A stretch of DNA of 64,000 nucleotides from Caulochytrium protostelioides (Eukaryota > Chytridiomycota > Caulochytriomycetes > Caulochytriales > Caulochytriaceae): assembly GCA_003615045.1 (NCBI GenBank), contig ML014117.1, forward strand, positions 1 to 64,000, written 5' to 3'. How positions within the stretch are numbered: position 1 is the stretch's first letter; every line of letters begins with the position of its first letter. Below are positions 1 through 9,349 of this stretch, piece after piece. The notes below the pieces were generated by a model. It did no database searches and had not been told where the DNA came from. It saw nothing but the letters and a program-made list of their open reading frames with translations. The position numbers were made by a program, and so were the translations under genes.

Positions 1-358
1 CCGCGGCGGGACGCGACCCATGGGCCAGCCTCGCCGGCCCGGCGGGCGGTGATAGCGACAGCGTCGGCGATGGCGACAGCCGCGGGGGATGGCGCAGCGA
101 CGCGCCGGCGTCCACGTGGCCAAGCACGTGCGGCGCGTCGCGGACACGGGGCGCCATCAGGTCGGGATCGTGCGTGGGACCGGGCTGCAGGTCGTTCGGC
201 GTGAGTCCCGCAGTCGTGGGCATGGGCAGGACGCGGTGGACCGCCATGACGCCACGTCGGGTCTGTGCAGGACGGGTGGGAGGCCCGATTCGGGGATCTG
301 GTAGGCCGGGAGGCCGTCCAACACTCCGACACTCCGGCACTCCGGGAGACCGATTGAC

Positions 359-359
359 A

Positions 360-416
<57 letters not shown>
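359..416. repeat. (GGCA)n tetranucleotide microsatellite
   Basis: About fourteen tandem copies of GGCA/CAGG are visible, nearly uninterrupted. They lie in noncoding DNA. Because the unit is four bases, each frame reads the same repeating peptide, which explains the odd open frames around it. Confidence 0.95.
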
Positions 417-684
417 ACTGATCAGCAGAGAGGCAGGTAGAGCGACGCAACGGCTGGCCACGTGGGTCGTGTTCAGCACCGACATCGACGACACGAGAGG
501 CGCCGACCGGCGGCGGCGACATGGCAACGAATTGGGCACCGCGGAGGTCATCGCCCTTCATGTCGTTGGCGCTCCGCCGCCGGCGTCCTGCGGCGTCCTG
601 GGCGGCCGGACCATCGAGCCAGCTGTCTCGCTGCCTCGTGCTCCATCAGACATCGAGCGTGCCGCACGGCGCGGTTCTTGCGCC

Positions 685-746
685 AGCATCGGCATCGGCA
701 TCGGCATCGGCATCGGCATCGGCATCGGCATCGGCATCAGCATCAG
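685..746. repeat. (GGCATC)n hexanucleotide repeat
   Basis: About ten tandem GGCATC units in noncoding DNA. The same hexamer on the opposite strand (GATGCC) appears in frame inside the USP7-like gene near 7280, where it encodes Asp-Ala pairs. Confidence 0.95.
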
Positions 747-1433
747 CCGTCGAGCATGCTGGCATGGGGCGCCGGCGGCGTGATGCGGTCGCGGCACGGC
801 GATCGCGGCAGGGCCACGGTTCAAGCCCCGCCCGAGCCGATGCCGATGCGCCGTGCGCCGGCGGCCGATCTCCGCGCCGCAAGAAGGCGAGCGCGGCGGC
901 CGCCGCTCCAGCGGCGGCATCGATGGGCGCGCGCGGCGTCGGCCCCCGTCGACGGCCCGCGTCGACGGCCGCCAAGCCCTTCGCCACCGACGCCGAAGGA
1001 AGCGGCGCCACGCGGCGCCACGCGAGCGGAGTCATCGTGACGGCGGCGGCGGCCCACCTGATGAGCGCGAACCCCGCCGCACGACGCTGTGTCGCGCAGG
1101 GCCACGGCCACGGGCGGCCACGGGCGGCGGCGGCGGCGGCGGCGGCGGCCACGGCGACGGGGAGCGTGGGGAAGACTCCGATGCCCATGGCTTTCGCCGA
1201 CGCGGGATCGTTGCGGACACGCGCGATGCGCTTTCTCCGCGTTGGCATTCCGCATTCCGCATTCCGCACTCCGCTGGCCGACCCGCCTCTTCGTGCTCAT
1301 GCGTACTGATCCGGGGTCCCGCGCCACCTGAGACGCTGCCCTTGACGCTGCCGTGTGCTCGCCGTCTGTTTCCCGCTGCTGCTGCTGCGCCTCACACGTC
1401 ACGCCTCACCCGACGCGACTCGCGACTCGCGTC

Positions 1434-4433
1434 ATGTATCAGTTCAAGGCCCTGGCGGTGCCCGACTTCATGAGTCGGAAGGCACCGCCCGGATATATCG
1501 CCGGCTTGGGCCGCGGCGCCGTCGGCTTTACGACGCGGTCGGACCTCGGACCGATCCAGGGCAATCCGCTGCAGTCCGCGCAGGCGGCCGTCGCCCAGGC
1601 CAAGGCCGAGTGGGACCGCAAGGCGCGCCAGTCCGGCGACCGGCCCGCCGGCGCCGGCGGCGCGCAGGCGGCGGCATCGCGGCCTTACGAAGCCGACGAG
1701 GAGGAGGCCGATCGCATCTACCGCCAAGTCGAGGCCAGGCTGACCGAGCGCCGGAAGCGCCGCCGCGACGCCGTCGCCGGCAGCAGCAGCAGCAGCAGCA
1801 ACAGCGGCGGCGGCGGCGGCGGCGGCGACCGTGTGGCGACGATCGCGGACCAGTTCAAGGACCTGCGGCCGACGCTCGCCAGCGTCACGGAGGAGCAATG
1901 GGCGACCCTGCCGGAGGTGACGGATCTCGTGACGAAGCGCGGGTCCAAGAAATCGCGTCTGCAGGAGCGCTTTACATCGGCGCCGGACACCCTCCTGCTG
2001 GCCCAGAGCGCGTCACTGGGCTCGCTGGCAGCCCCCGCGAACGCCGTTGCCCCCGGCCCCCGCAGTACCGGCAGCGGCAGCGGCAGCGGCGACGGCGACA
2101 GCGGCAGCATGACCGACCTGGTGTCCTTTTCGCAGGGCCGCGACCGCATGCTGGCCCACAAGCTCGACCATGCCGACAGCGGGACCGCGACGTCGGTGCC
2201 GTCCGTCGACGCGCAGGGCTACATGACCTCGCTGCACCAGGCGCCGGCGTCCGGGCTAGCGGTCGGCGACGTCCAGCGCGCGCGGCTGCTGCTGACGTCC
2301 GCGGTCAAGCGCAACCCGACCCACGCCGCCGGCTGGATCGCCGCGGCGCGCCTCGAGCAGCAGACGGGGCAAACCGCCCAGGCGCGGACGCTGCTGGCGC
2401 AGGGCTGCGCGGCGTGCCCGAAGAGCGAGAGCCTGTGGCTCGAGGCGATTGCGATGCACCCGCCCGCCGAGGCCGCCGCCATCGCGGCGCGCGCGGTCCG
2501 GGAGCTGCCGTCCTCCGTGGCCCTGTGGACGCGCGCGGCGCAACTGGCGTCGTCGCCGGCGGGCCAGCGCCGCGTCCTCCGCCGTGCGCTGGCGCTCGTC
2601 CCGAGCTCGCTCGCGATGTGGAAGATGCTGATCGCGCTGGAGGACCGCGACGAGGACGCGCGCGTGCTGATGGCGCAGGCCGTCGCGTGTGTGCCGCTCG
2701 CGCTGGAGCTCTGGCTGGCGCTCGCGCGGCTCGAGCCCTACGAGCAGGCCAAGCAGCGTCTCAACCAAGCGCGCCAGCACCTGCCGACGGCGCCCGAGAT
2801 CTGGATCGCCGCGGCGCAGCTGGAGGAAGCGAACGACCACGCCGCGATGGTGCCCCTCATCGTGCGGAAGGCCGCCGTCTCGCTGACGGCCAAGCAGGCC
2901 GGCCTCGCCGCCGCCGACTGGCTCGCGCAGGCGTACCGCGCCGAGGACGCCGGGTTCGGGTTGACTGCCGAGGCGCTCGTGCACCAGGCCCTCGCTGCGC
3001 CGACCGCCGCCGCCTCGACCTCGGCCGCCTCCCGCGCGAATGCTGATCCTGATGCGGATGCTAACGCTGATGCGGGTGCAGAGGCAGATGCAGAGGCAGA
3101 TGCAGAGGCAGATGCAGAGGCAGATGCAGATGCGGATGCGGAGGCCCTGGCGGATGCGTGCCGCGCCGCCGCCGCGGACGCCGTCGCCACCAACCCGCCG
3201 CACCCGGCGACCGCGCGGGCGGCGATTCGGTACGGGCTGGCGCGGCATCCGGCGCACACGGGGCTGTGGACGGCGCTGGTCGAGCTGGAGCAGCAGCACG
3301 GCACGGCCGACAGCGTCGCGCAGCGCCTCCACGAGGCGACCGCGGCGTGCCCGACGGCCGACGTGCTCTGGCTCATGGCCGCCAAGCACCACTGGCGCCA
3401 CGATGCCGTCGGCGCGGCGCAGCGCCTGCTCGACCAAGCCCTGGGGGTCCTCCCGGACAGCGAAGCGATCTGGGTGGCCGCCGTGCGGCTCGCTGTCGCG
3501 CAGGGCGCGCTCGACCGCGCGCTCGACCTCGTGGTCCGCGCGCGGGCCCGCGACGGCCTCGCCGCGCGGCCCCGGCTGGCCATGAAGCACGCGGTGCTGC
3601 TGCGGCAGCTCGGCCGCGAGGACGACGCGGCGGCCCTGCTGACGACGGCGCTGGCGGCGCATCCGACGGCCGCGAAGCTGTACCTGATCCTCGCCCAGAT
3701 CCACGACGGCCGCGGCGAGACGGACGCAGCGCGCGCCGTGCTCAGTCGCGGCTGCAAGGCGGTGCCCGCGGCTGCGCCACTGTGGCTGCAGGCCAGCGCG
3801 CTGGAGACGCGTGCGGGCCATGTGGCGCGGGCCCGCGCCTTGCTGGAGCGCGCGCTGCTCGTGTGCCCGACGGCGCCTGCGCTGTGGATCGCGGCCGTCC
3901 GGCTGGAGCAAGCGCGGTCGGCGACGAGCGGGCGCGCGTTGCTGGCCAAGGCATTGACGACGTGTCCGCCGGCCACTGCCGGGCCGCTGTGGGCCTTCGC
4001 GATCCTGCAGGAACCCCGGGCGCAGCGCCGCGCGCGCGCCATGGATGCCCTGAAGCAGAGCCCCAACGATGCCCACGTGCTGCTCGTTGTGGCGCGGCTC
4101 TTTGCCGCCGAGCGCAAGATCGACCGCGCGCGCACGTGGTTCCGCCACGCCGTCACGAGCGATAGCGACCTCGGCGATGCGTGGGCCTACTGGTACCGCT
4201 TCGAGATGGAGCATGGCACGGCGGCCGCGCGCGCTCGTCTCATTGGCCAGTGCCGCGACGCGGACCCGCGCCACGGCGAGCTGTGGCAGGCGGTCAGCAA
4301 GGCCCTGCCGCACCTCGGCAAGCCCACGGAGGCGATCCTCCCGCTGGCCGCGGCCGCGGCGTTGCCGATCGACGCGCCGTCGGCGCCATCAGCCCCATCA
4401 GCCCTGTCGGCGCCGTCAGCACCGTCGGTGTAG
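1434..4433 (+). CDS. PRP6: Pre-mRNA-splicing factor Prp6 (U4/U6.U5 tri-snRNP)
   Basis: Intronless, 999 aa. Prp6 is a nuclear scaffold that joins U5 to U4/U6 in the tri-snRNP. The start is chosen at the ATG whose product begins MYQFKALAVPDF, because the PRP1 N-terminal signature (PPGYIAGLGRGAVGFTTRSD) follows at about residues 17-37; an upstream in-frame ATG at 1353 would add an unrelated Cys-rich leader. The rest is helical HAT/TPR-type repeats (recurring W-x-x-A-x-x-L-E patterns) from about residue 285 to the end, as in human PRPF6 (941 aa). Residues 536-573 are an inserted Ala/Asp/Glu low-complexity tract made of hexamer repeats that splits the HAT array. A second low-complexity stretch (Ser then Gly) lies near residues 115-130. 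Identification is firm; the exact start is likely but unproven. Confidence 0.95.
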   Translation: MYQFKALAVPDFMSRKAPPGYIAGLGRGAVGFTTRSDLGPIQGNPLQSAQAAVAQAKAEWDRKARQSGDRPAGAGGAQAAASRPYEADEEEADRIYRQVEARLTERRKRRRDAVAGSSSSSSNSGGGGGGGDRVATIADQFKDLRPTLASVTEEQWATLPEVTDLVTKRGSKKSRLQERFTSAPDTLLLAQSASLGSLAAPANAVAPGPRSTGSGSGSGDGDSGSMTDLVSFSQGRDRMLAHKLDHADSGTATSVPSVDAQGYMTSLHQAPASGLAVGDVQRARLLLTSAVKRNPTHAAGWIAAARLEQQTGQTAQARTLLAQGCAACPKSESLWLEAIAMHPPAEAAAIAARAVRELPSSVALWTRAAQLASSPAGQRRVLRRALALVPSSLAMWKMLIALEDRDEDARVLMAQAVACVPLALELWLALARLEPYEQAKQRLNQARQHLPTAPEIWIAAAQLEEANDHAAMVPLIVRKAAVSLTAKQAGLAAADWLAQAYRAEDAGFGLTAEALVHQALAAPTAAASTSAASRANADPDADANADAGAEADAEADAEADAEADADADAEALADACRAAAADAVATNPPHPATARAAIRYGLARHPAHTGLWTALVELEQQHGTADSVAQRLHEATAACPTADVLWLMAAKHHWRHDAVGAAQRLLDQALGVLPDSEAIWVAAVRLAVAQGALDRALDLVVRARARDGLAARPRLAMKHAVLLRQLGREDDAAALLTTALAAHPTAAKLYLILAQIHDGRGETDAARAVLSRGCKAVPAAAPLWLQASALETRAGHVARARALLERALLVCPTAPALWIAAVRLEQARSATSGRALLAKALTTCPPATAGPLWAFAILQEPRAQRRARAMDALKQSPNDAHVLLVVARLFAAERKIDRARTWFRHAVTSDSDLGDAWAYWYRFEMEHGTAAARARLIGQCRDADPRHGELWQAVSKALPHLGKPTEAILPLAAAAALPIDAPSAPSAPSALSAPSAPSV
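3074..3140 (+). repeat. In-frame hexamer repeat encoding Asp/Glu-Ala
   Basis: Tandem GCAGATGCAGAG-like units inside PRP6 encode alternating Ala and Asp/Glu. The tract interrupts the HAT repeats and is likely variable in length between isolates. Confidence 0.9.
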
Positions 4434-5101
4434 CCATCTCCGCTTGGCATGGCCGATGTGGTTTCCGCCGGTGCGTGACGCCTGTGTAGTCTAGCATCTA
4501 AGCAGCGGTCTGGAGTCTCTGATCACGCGCATCCCGGGACGCGGGGGCGGGGCCACGGGTGGCGCAGCAGCGTGGCGAGGCGCAGCCATGACATCAATCC
4601 CGCCGGGGCGCGTAGCGTCGCCTCGCGGCCTTCTCGGTCTCTCTGCGGTGAGCGACGGCGGCGGCGGCGACGGCGGCGCTCAGAAGCGCCGTCCCTGTCG
4701 CACGCACGCGCGCGCGCCCGCAAGAAAGCGAGGCTCGCCCGCACCTGCGAGCCTGCACGAGGCGCGAGCTGCCGACGCTTCTCGAACGGTGTCATTGCGG
4801 CACTGGGAATGCGGTCAACGGGCCACGTGGCCGCGTCGTGCTTCGCCCCTGGCCTCGCCCCTTGCTTCGCCACGGGCTGCCTGTTAAAAGCGTGCGTGCG
4901 TACGTACGTGCGTGCGTGCCAACGACGACGCCGACGCCGGGCGAGACCCCATTCCCTCCCCACGTGCACGGGATCCCCGCCGGCCTCTCGCCTCCCGCCT
5001 CCCGCCTCCCGCCTCCCGCCTCCCACGCCGGCACGACTGCGCGGGCGTCGACGCGACGTCGTCTTCTGGCGGAAACGCGTGTGTCCCGCTTGCTGCCCGT
5101 G
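4434..5101. other. Intergenic spacer PRP6-USP7
   Basis: No gene seen. It contains a CGTG/CGTA-rich stretch at about 4890-4918 and a tandem 7-mer (CCTCCCG, about five copies) at about 4991-5025, just upstream of the USP7-like start. These could belong to the promoter or 5' UTR; nothing specific can be assigned. Confidence 0.6.
4991..5025. repeat. (CCTCCCG)n heptamer repeat
   Basis: About five tandem copies of a pyrimidine-rich heptamer lie about 80 bases upstream of the USP7-like ATG. Such tracts occur in fungal promoters, but no function is shown here. Confidence 0.85.
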
Positions 5102-8100
5102 ATGGGTCCGCCGCCGACGGCGTCCGCGGCGCCTTGCCCGATGGCGGTGGACGAGCCGACGGCGCGATCCCCTCCCACCACCGCCGCCGCCGCCGCCGCC
5201 ACGGCCACGGCCACGGCCACGGCCACGGCCACGGCCACGGCCAAGCTGCGCAATACGGCGGCGGATCTGATCCAGACGCCGGCGCATCTGCGTGTTCAGG
5301 CCGAAGCGACGTTCACCTGGCGCATCGACGCGTGGTCGCGGCTCCCGGACCGCGCCGTGTCACCCGAGTATACGCTCGACCGCGACAACGGCACGCGCTG
5401 GCGCTTCCTGCTGTACCCGCGCGGCAACAACGACGCGCACGAGGTCGCGCTGTACCTCGAGTCGGTGGACGCCGAGGACGCGCAGGCGGCGCAGGGGCGT
5501 GGCGACGACGACCCGCAGGCGCCCCCGGAGGCGCCGCCGTGGCACCGCTGCGGCCAGTTCGCGCTCGCCATCGCGCATCCACGCGACGCCGCCGTGTTCC
5601 GGCACCAGACCGCGCAGCACCGCTTCACGCCCGAGAGCGCCGACTGGGGCTTCAATGCGTTCCTGCCCATCGCGGCGCTGCCGACCGTCGTGGCCGACGA
5701 CGCGACCGTCGTGTCGGCCCATCTCCGCGTGCTCGAGGACGAGACCGGCGTGCTCTGGCACAGCTTCGCCCACTATGACAGCAAGCAGGTGACCGGCTTT
5801 GTCGGGCTGCGCAACCAGGGCGCCACATGCTACATGAACTCCCTGCTGCAGTCGCTGTACTTTACCGCAGACTTGCGGCGCGCGACGTACCGCATCCCGA
5901 CGCGGCACGACAAGCCCGATCGCAGTATCCCGCTCGCGCTGCAGCGGCTGTTCTACAACCTACAGAACGCGGCCGAGGCGCCGTCGACGACGGAGCTGAC
6001 CACGAGCTTCGGATGGACATCCTCGGACAGCTTTATCCACCACGACGTGCAGGAGTTCAACCGGCTGCTGCAGGACAGCCTCGAGGCCAACATGAAGGGC
6101 ACCGACGCCGAGGGCGTCATTTCGCAGCTGTTCCGGGGCAAGACCAAGTCGTGGATCCGCTGCCTCCACGTCGACTACGAGAGCTCGCGCGTCGAGGACT
6201 TCTTCGACATCCAGCTCAGCGTCAAGGACATGAAAGACGTCGTCCAGAGCTTCAAGCAGTATACCCAGGTCGAGACGCTCGACGGCGAAAACCGCTACAT
6301 GGCTGAGGGCCACGGGCTGCAGGAAGCCGAGAAGGGTGTCACCTTTCTGGCGTTTCCCCAGATCCTGCATCTGCAGCTGAAGCGCTTTGAATTCGATCTG
6401 CAGCGCGCGCAGATGGTCAAAGTCAACGACCGCTTCGAGTTTCCGCCGCGGCTCGATCTGTCCGACGTGCTGGACGCCGACGCCGCGCCCTCGCCCGACG
6501 CGCCTGCGCCCGTCTACCATCTCCACGGCGTCCTCGTGCACGCCGGCGACCTCACCGCCGGCCACTACTGCGCCTTCCTCAAGCCCGAGCGCGACGGGCG
6601 CTGGTTCAAATTCGACGACGACCGCGTCACCCCGGTCACCGAGCGCGAGGTCTACGAGGAAAACTACGGCGAGGTGACCCGCAGCGGCGGCGACCGTCGC
6701 TCCACGAATGCGTACATGCTCGTCTATATCCGCGACGATGTGCGAGACCGCATGACGCAACCGCCGTCGAACGCCGAGATGCCCGCCGAGCTGCTGCAGC
6801 GCATCGAAGCCGACCAGCTCGCCGCCGAGCGCCAGCGCCTCGAGGCGCAGCAGCGCCACCTGTACCTCACTTGCAAAATCCTGACCGAGGCCACCGCCAG
6901 CGGCTACGGCGGGCTCGATCTCTGCGCGCACAGCGGCGTCCCGCTCTGGCAGCTGCCTGCCGACGCGAATGCGGACGCGGAGGCGGACGCCGACACCCAC
7001 GCGGACGCTGCGGCCGCGACCGGCCATGGGGTCGCGAGCACCACCGCGACTGCGGCCACGGCACCGCCCACCGATACGTGGATCGTCCGCAAATACCCCA
7101 AGAACATGACGTTTGGCGAATTCAAGACGGCGCTTCTCAAGGACCTGCCGCCGGAGCAGCTGGTCCCCACCGACCCCCTCGTCTCGGGGCGTCCCGCGGC
7201 ATCGCCGTTGTCGCCCTCCGCGATCAAAGCCTCCGCCGCTGTGCCGTCCACGGGGGCGGGGGCGGGTACCGACGCCAGTGCCGATGCCGATGCCGATGCC
7301 GATGCCGATGCCGATGCCGATGGCGGCGCCGATACCGCGGCGCCGCTGCAGCCCGCCGACTTTTGCTTTTGGCACATGGTGACCCGCCAGAACCACACCA
7401 TCCGCACGGACCGGTGCTTTGACGCGTCGCTCGACGACATGACGCTGGCGGATTTGTCGCTCAAGTTCGGCTCCCAGGTGTCGCGGGACGCCCTGTCCCT
7501 CTTTGTCCAGTACTTCCCGTCGGCCCGCCGACGGCCGGACGCCGCCTCGCCGGACGCCGCCTCGCCGGACGCCGTCTCGCCGGACGCGCTTTCGCCGGCG
7601 CCGGCGCCCGCGCTGCCGCTGAGCGTCCCAGTGACGCCGCATTCAGACAGCCTCGCGCTGATCTTCTTCAAGTACTTCGACGCGGGGGCGGGCGACGCGA
7701 TGCAGCGACTCATCTACAAGGGCGCCACGCTGGTCGCCCCGCAGCACACGACGGTCGCGCAGCTGGCGCCTCTGATGCGCCGCCGCGCCGGCTTGCCGGC
7801 CGCCGAACCCCTCGTCGTTTACGAAGAAGTCAAGCCGGGCATGGTGGCGCCCCTGCCGGCGCGCTCGACCCTCACCGACCTCGAGCTCGGCTCAGGTGAC
7901 ATCCTCGTCTTCCAGACCGAAGCTTCAATCAGCGCCGCGACCGCTGACGCTTACATGACGGACCTCGCGCAGCGCGTTGCCGTCACGTTCAAGGAGACGC
8001 GCGATCTCCACGACCCCGACGGCCGCCCCAAGGCGCTCAGCGCGACCACGGCGGCCTCGGCGGCCAAGCCCCCGTCCTTGTCGATCGGCCCGACCTCGCT

Positions 8101-9349
8101 CAGTCCCCACGGCCCCGGCGGCGGCCCCGGTGGCGGCCCTGGCGGCGGCGCCGCACCCTTGGCGCGAGTCCGGCTGCTCGTGAACCGCACGCTGCCCGTC
8201 TCGGCCGTGCTCACGCAGCTCGGCCGCGCAATTCACCACGACCCGCAGTACATCCGGCTGCTGCGGTCCGATGCGGGCCACGCGGGCCACGCGGGCCACG
8301 GGGTTCCAAGCCGCGCGGTGGTGGTCGAGCGCGCCGGCGCGGACACGCTCACGCTGGCCGCGCTGCTCTCAGGCGCGTCGGCGTCGCCCTCCGGCTCGAC
8401 CCTGTGGTTCGAGGTCCTCGCGCGCACTGCGGACGAGCTCGACGCTAACCACTGGGTGACCGCCGTCGTCCATGGCGAGGGCGGCGCCCTCCCGCCGGGA
8501 CCGGTGCCCGTGTTCCTGGCCAAGACGGCGGACGCCGCCGACCTCGCCGCCGCCGTCCTCGACGCCGTCCGCTCTCCGGCCCTCGCCCCGGCGGCGGCCG
8601 CGGCCGCCGCGCTGGATCACGGCGACAGCGTTGGCGGCGCTGTCGGCGTCATCACGTCCCGGATGAAACGGCTCCGGGAGCTCGCGGTGCTGCCGCCGCA
8701 CGGCACGGCGCTCAGCACGCTGCAGGGCGCGACGGTCCATGTGCAGCTGCTGGGCGCCCGCTCCCGCGCGGAGCTGGCGCGTCTGCGGCAGCTGGACGCG
8801 TCGGCCGCGGCGGCGGCCGTGACGCAGCCCGTGCGCCGCATGGCCGTCTTCCACTGCGCGAAGCAAGTCACGCGGACGTGCCTGTGTCCGTTCTGGTTCG
8901 CGTTCTCGGTCCACGAGACGACCGCCGACCTCGTGGCGCGTCTCGTGGACCGGCTGCGCGCGAGCCCGGCGTTCGCGGATGCCGATGCGGATGCTGATGC
9001 CACGGGCCAGACAGCGCGCGCCAAGCACGGGTTCGCGTGGCTCGCGCACCACCAGATGGTACCGTACGTGTACAACGAAGCCGTGGGCAAGTCGTTCGAG
9101 CTGATGCCGGACCAGACGATGGCGACGCTCGACGCGGGCACATGGCCGACCGTGGCCGCCGACGCCGCGGCCGCGGTCGACGACGCCGACGACGCCGAAG
9201 CGGTGCCGTTCGTCCGCGGCTGGGAGCTGTGCCTTCTGCATGCATCCAAGCCGCCCGCGGGCTCGCGGTCGCCCTCGCCCGGTGCCGGCGCGACCCTGCA
9301 GCAGCTGATCCAGGCGGGCTACGATGCGCGCGCGCCGCGCGAGGCCTGA
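5102..9349 (+). CDS. UBP15: Ubiquitin C-terminal hydrolase, USP7/Ubp15 family
   Basis: Intronless, 1415 aa (human USP7 is 1102). It removes ubiquitin from proteins. The order is: Ala/Thr low-complexity N-terminus; a MATH/TRAF-like substrate-binding domain at about residues 62-190; the USP catalytic domain; then repeated ubiquitin-like domains of the USP7 C-terminus. The Cys box GATCYMNSLLQ places the nucleophile at C243; the His box gives H488 in GHYCAFL; the Asp of KFDDD is D505. The 17-residue spacing between His and Asp equals that of human USP7 (H464, D481). Extra length comes from Asp/Ala-rich inserts near residues 620-640 and 726-741 and from Ser/Pro/Gly linkers between the C-terminal domains. 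The ATG at 5102 is the first plausible start; 5141 is an alternative. The Cys/His/Asp triad is intact, so an active enzyme is expected. Confidence 0.95.
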   Translation: MGPPPTASAAPCPMAVDEPTARSPPTTAAAAAATATATATATATATAKLRNTAADLIQTPAHLRVQAEATFTWRIDAWSRLPDRAVSPEYTLDRDNGTRWRFLLYPRGNNDAHEVALYLESVDAEDAQAAQGRGDDDPQAPPEAPPWHRCGQFALAIAHPRDAAVFRHQTAQHRFTPESADWGFNAFLPIAALPTVVADDATVVSAHLRVLEDETGVLWHSFAHYDSKQVTGFVGLRNQGATCYMNSLLQSLYFTADLRRATYRIPTRHDKPDRSIPLALQRLFYNLQNAAEAPSTTELTTSFGWTSSDSFIHHDVQEFNRLLQDSLEANMKGTDAEGVISQLFRGKTKSWIRCLHVDYESSRVEDFFDIQLSVKDMKDVVQSFKQYTQVETLDGENRYMAEGHGLQEAEKGVTFLAFPQILHLQLKRFEFDLQRAQMVKVNDRFEFPPRLDLSDVLDADAAPSPDAPAPVYHLHGVLVHAGDLTAGHYCAFLKPERDGRWFKFDDDRVTPVTEREVYEENYGEVTRSGGDRRSTNAYMLVYIRDDVRDRMTQPPSNAEMPAELLQRIEADQLAAERQRLEAQQRHLYLTCKILTEATASGYGGLDLCAHSGVPLWQLPADANADAEADADTHADAAAATGHGVASTTATAATAPPTDTWIVRKYPKNMTFGEFKTALLKDLPPEQLVPTDPLVSGRPAASPLSPSAIKASAAVPSTGAGAGTDASADADADADADADADGGADTAAPLQPADFCFWHMVTRQNHTIRTDRCFDASLDDMTLADLSLKFGSQVSRDALSLFVQYFPSARRRPDAASPDAASPDAVSPDALSPAPAPALPLSVPVTPHSDSLALIFFKYFDAGAGDAMQRLIYKGATLVAPQHTTVAQLAPLMRRRAGLPAAEPLVVYEEVKPGMVAPLPARSTLTDLELGSGDILVFQTEASISAATADAYMTDLAQRVAVTFKETRDLHDPDGRPKALSATTAASAAKPPSLSIGPTSLSPHGPGGGPGGGPGGGAAPLARVRLLVNRTLPVSAVLTQLGRAIHHDPQYIRLLRSDAGHAGHAGHGVPSRAVVVERAGADTLTLAALLSGASASPSGSTLWFEVLARTADELDANHWVTAVVHGEGGALPPGPVPVFLAKTADAADLAAAVLDAVRSPALAPAAAAAAALDHGDSVGGAVGVITSRMKRLRELAVLPPHGTALSTLQGATVHVQLLGARSRAELARLRQLDASAAAAAVTQPVRRMAVFHCAKQVTRTCLCPFWFAFSVHETTADLVARLVDRLRASPAFADADADADATGQTARAKHGFAWLAHHQMVPYVYNEAVGKSFELMPDQTMATLDAGTWPTVAADAAAAVDDADDAEAVPFVRGWELCLLHASKPPAGSRSPSPGAGATLQQLIQAGYDARAPREA
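5178..5242 (+). repeat. GCC then GCCACG repeat in the USP7 N-terminus
   Basis: A run of GCC codons followed by about eight GCCACG hexamers encodes poly-Ala then (Ala-Thr)n near the protein's N-terminus. Confidence 0.9.
7279..7322 (+). repeat. (GATGCC)n repeat encoding Asp-Ala
   Basis: About seven in-frame GATGCC units encode (Asp-Ala)n in the linker before a C-terminal ubiquitin-like domain of the USP7-like protein. Confidence 0.9.

Larger units (their letters stand above)
1..1433. other. Intergenic region with microsatellites
   Basis: No gene is recognisable here. Open frames run on both strands, but they are GC-rich, overlap each other and consist of Arg/Ala/Pro-rich low-complexity sequence, as expected of this base composition. 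The stretch holds two simple repeats (listed separately) and runs of GGC near 1120-1150. The last part is presumably the 5' flank of PRP6. Confidence 0.6.

Noticed and set aside
462-1309. Overlapping long frames near the left edge, including Ser-Ala and His-Arg repeats
   Set aside because: All are translations of the GGCATC hexamer and GC-rich flanks in several frames; no frame shows conserved sequence.
2256-4313. 685-codon minus-strand open frame opposite PRP6
   Set aside because: Its codons mirror the conserved HAT-repeat gene; it is Arg/Ala/Gly-rich, matches no family, and is explained by the rarity of stops at high GC.
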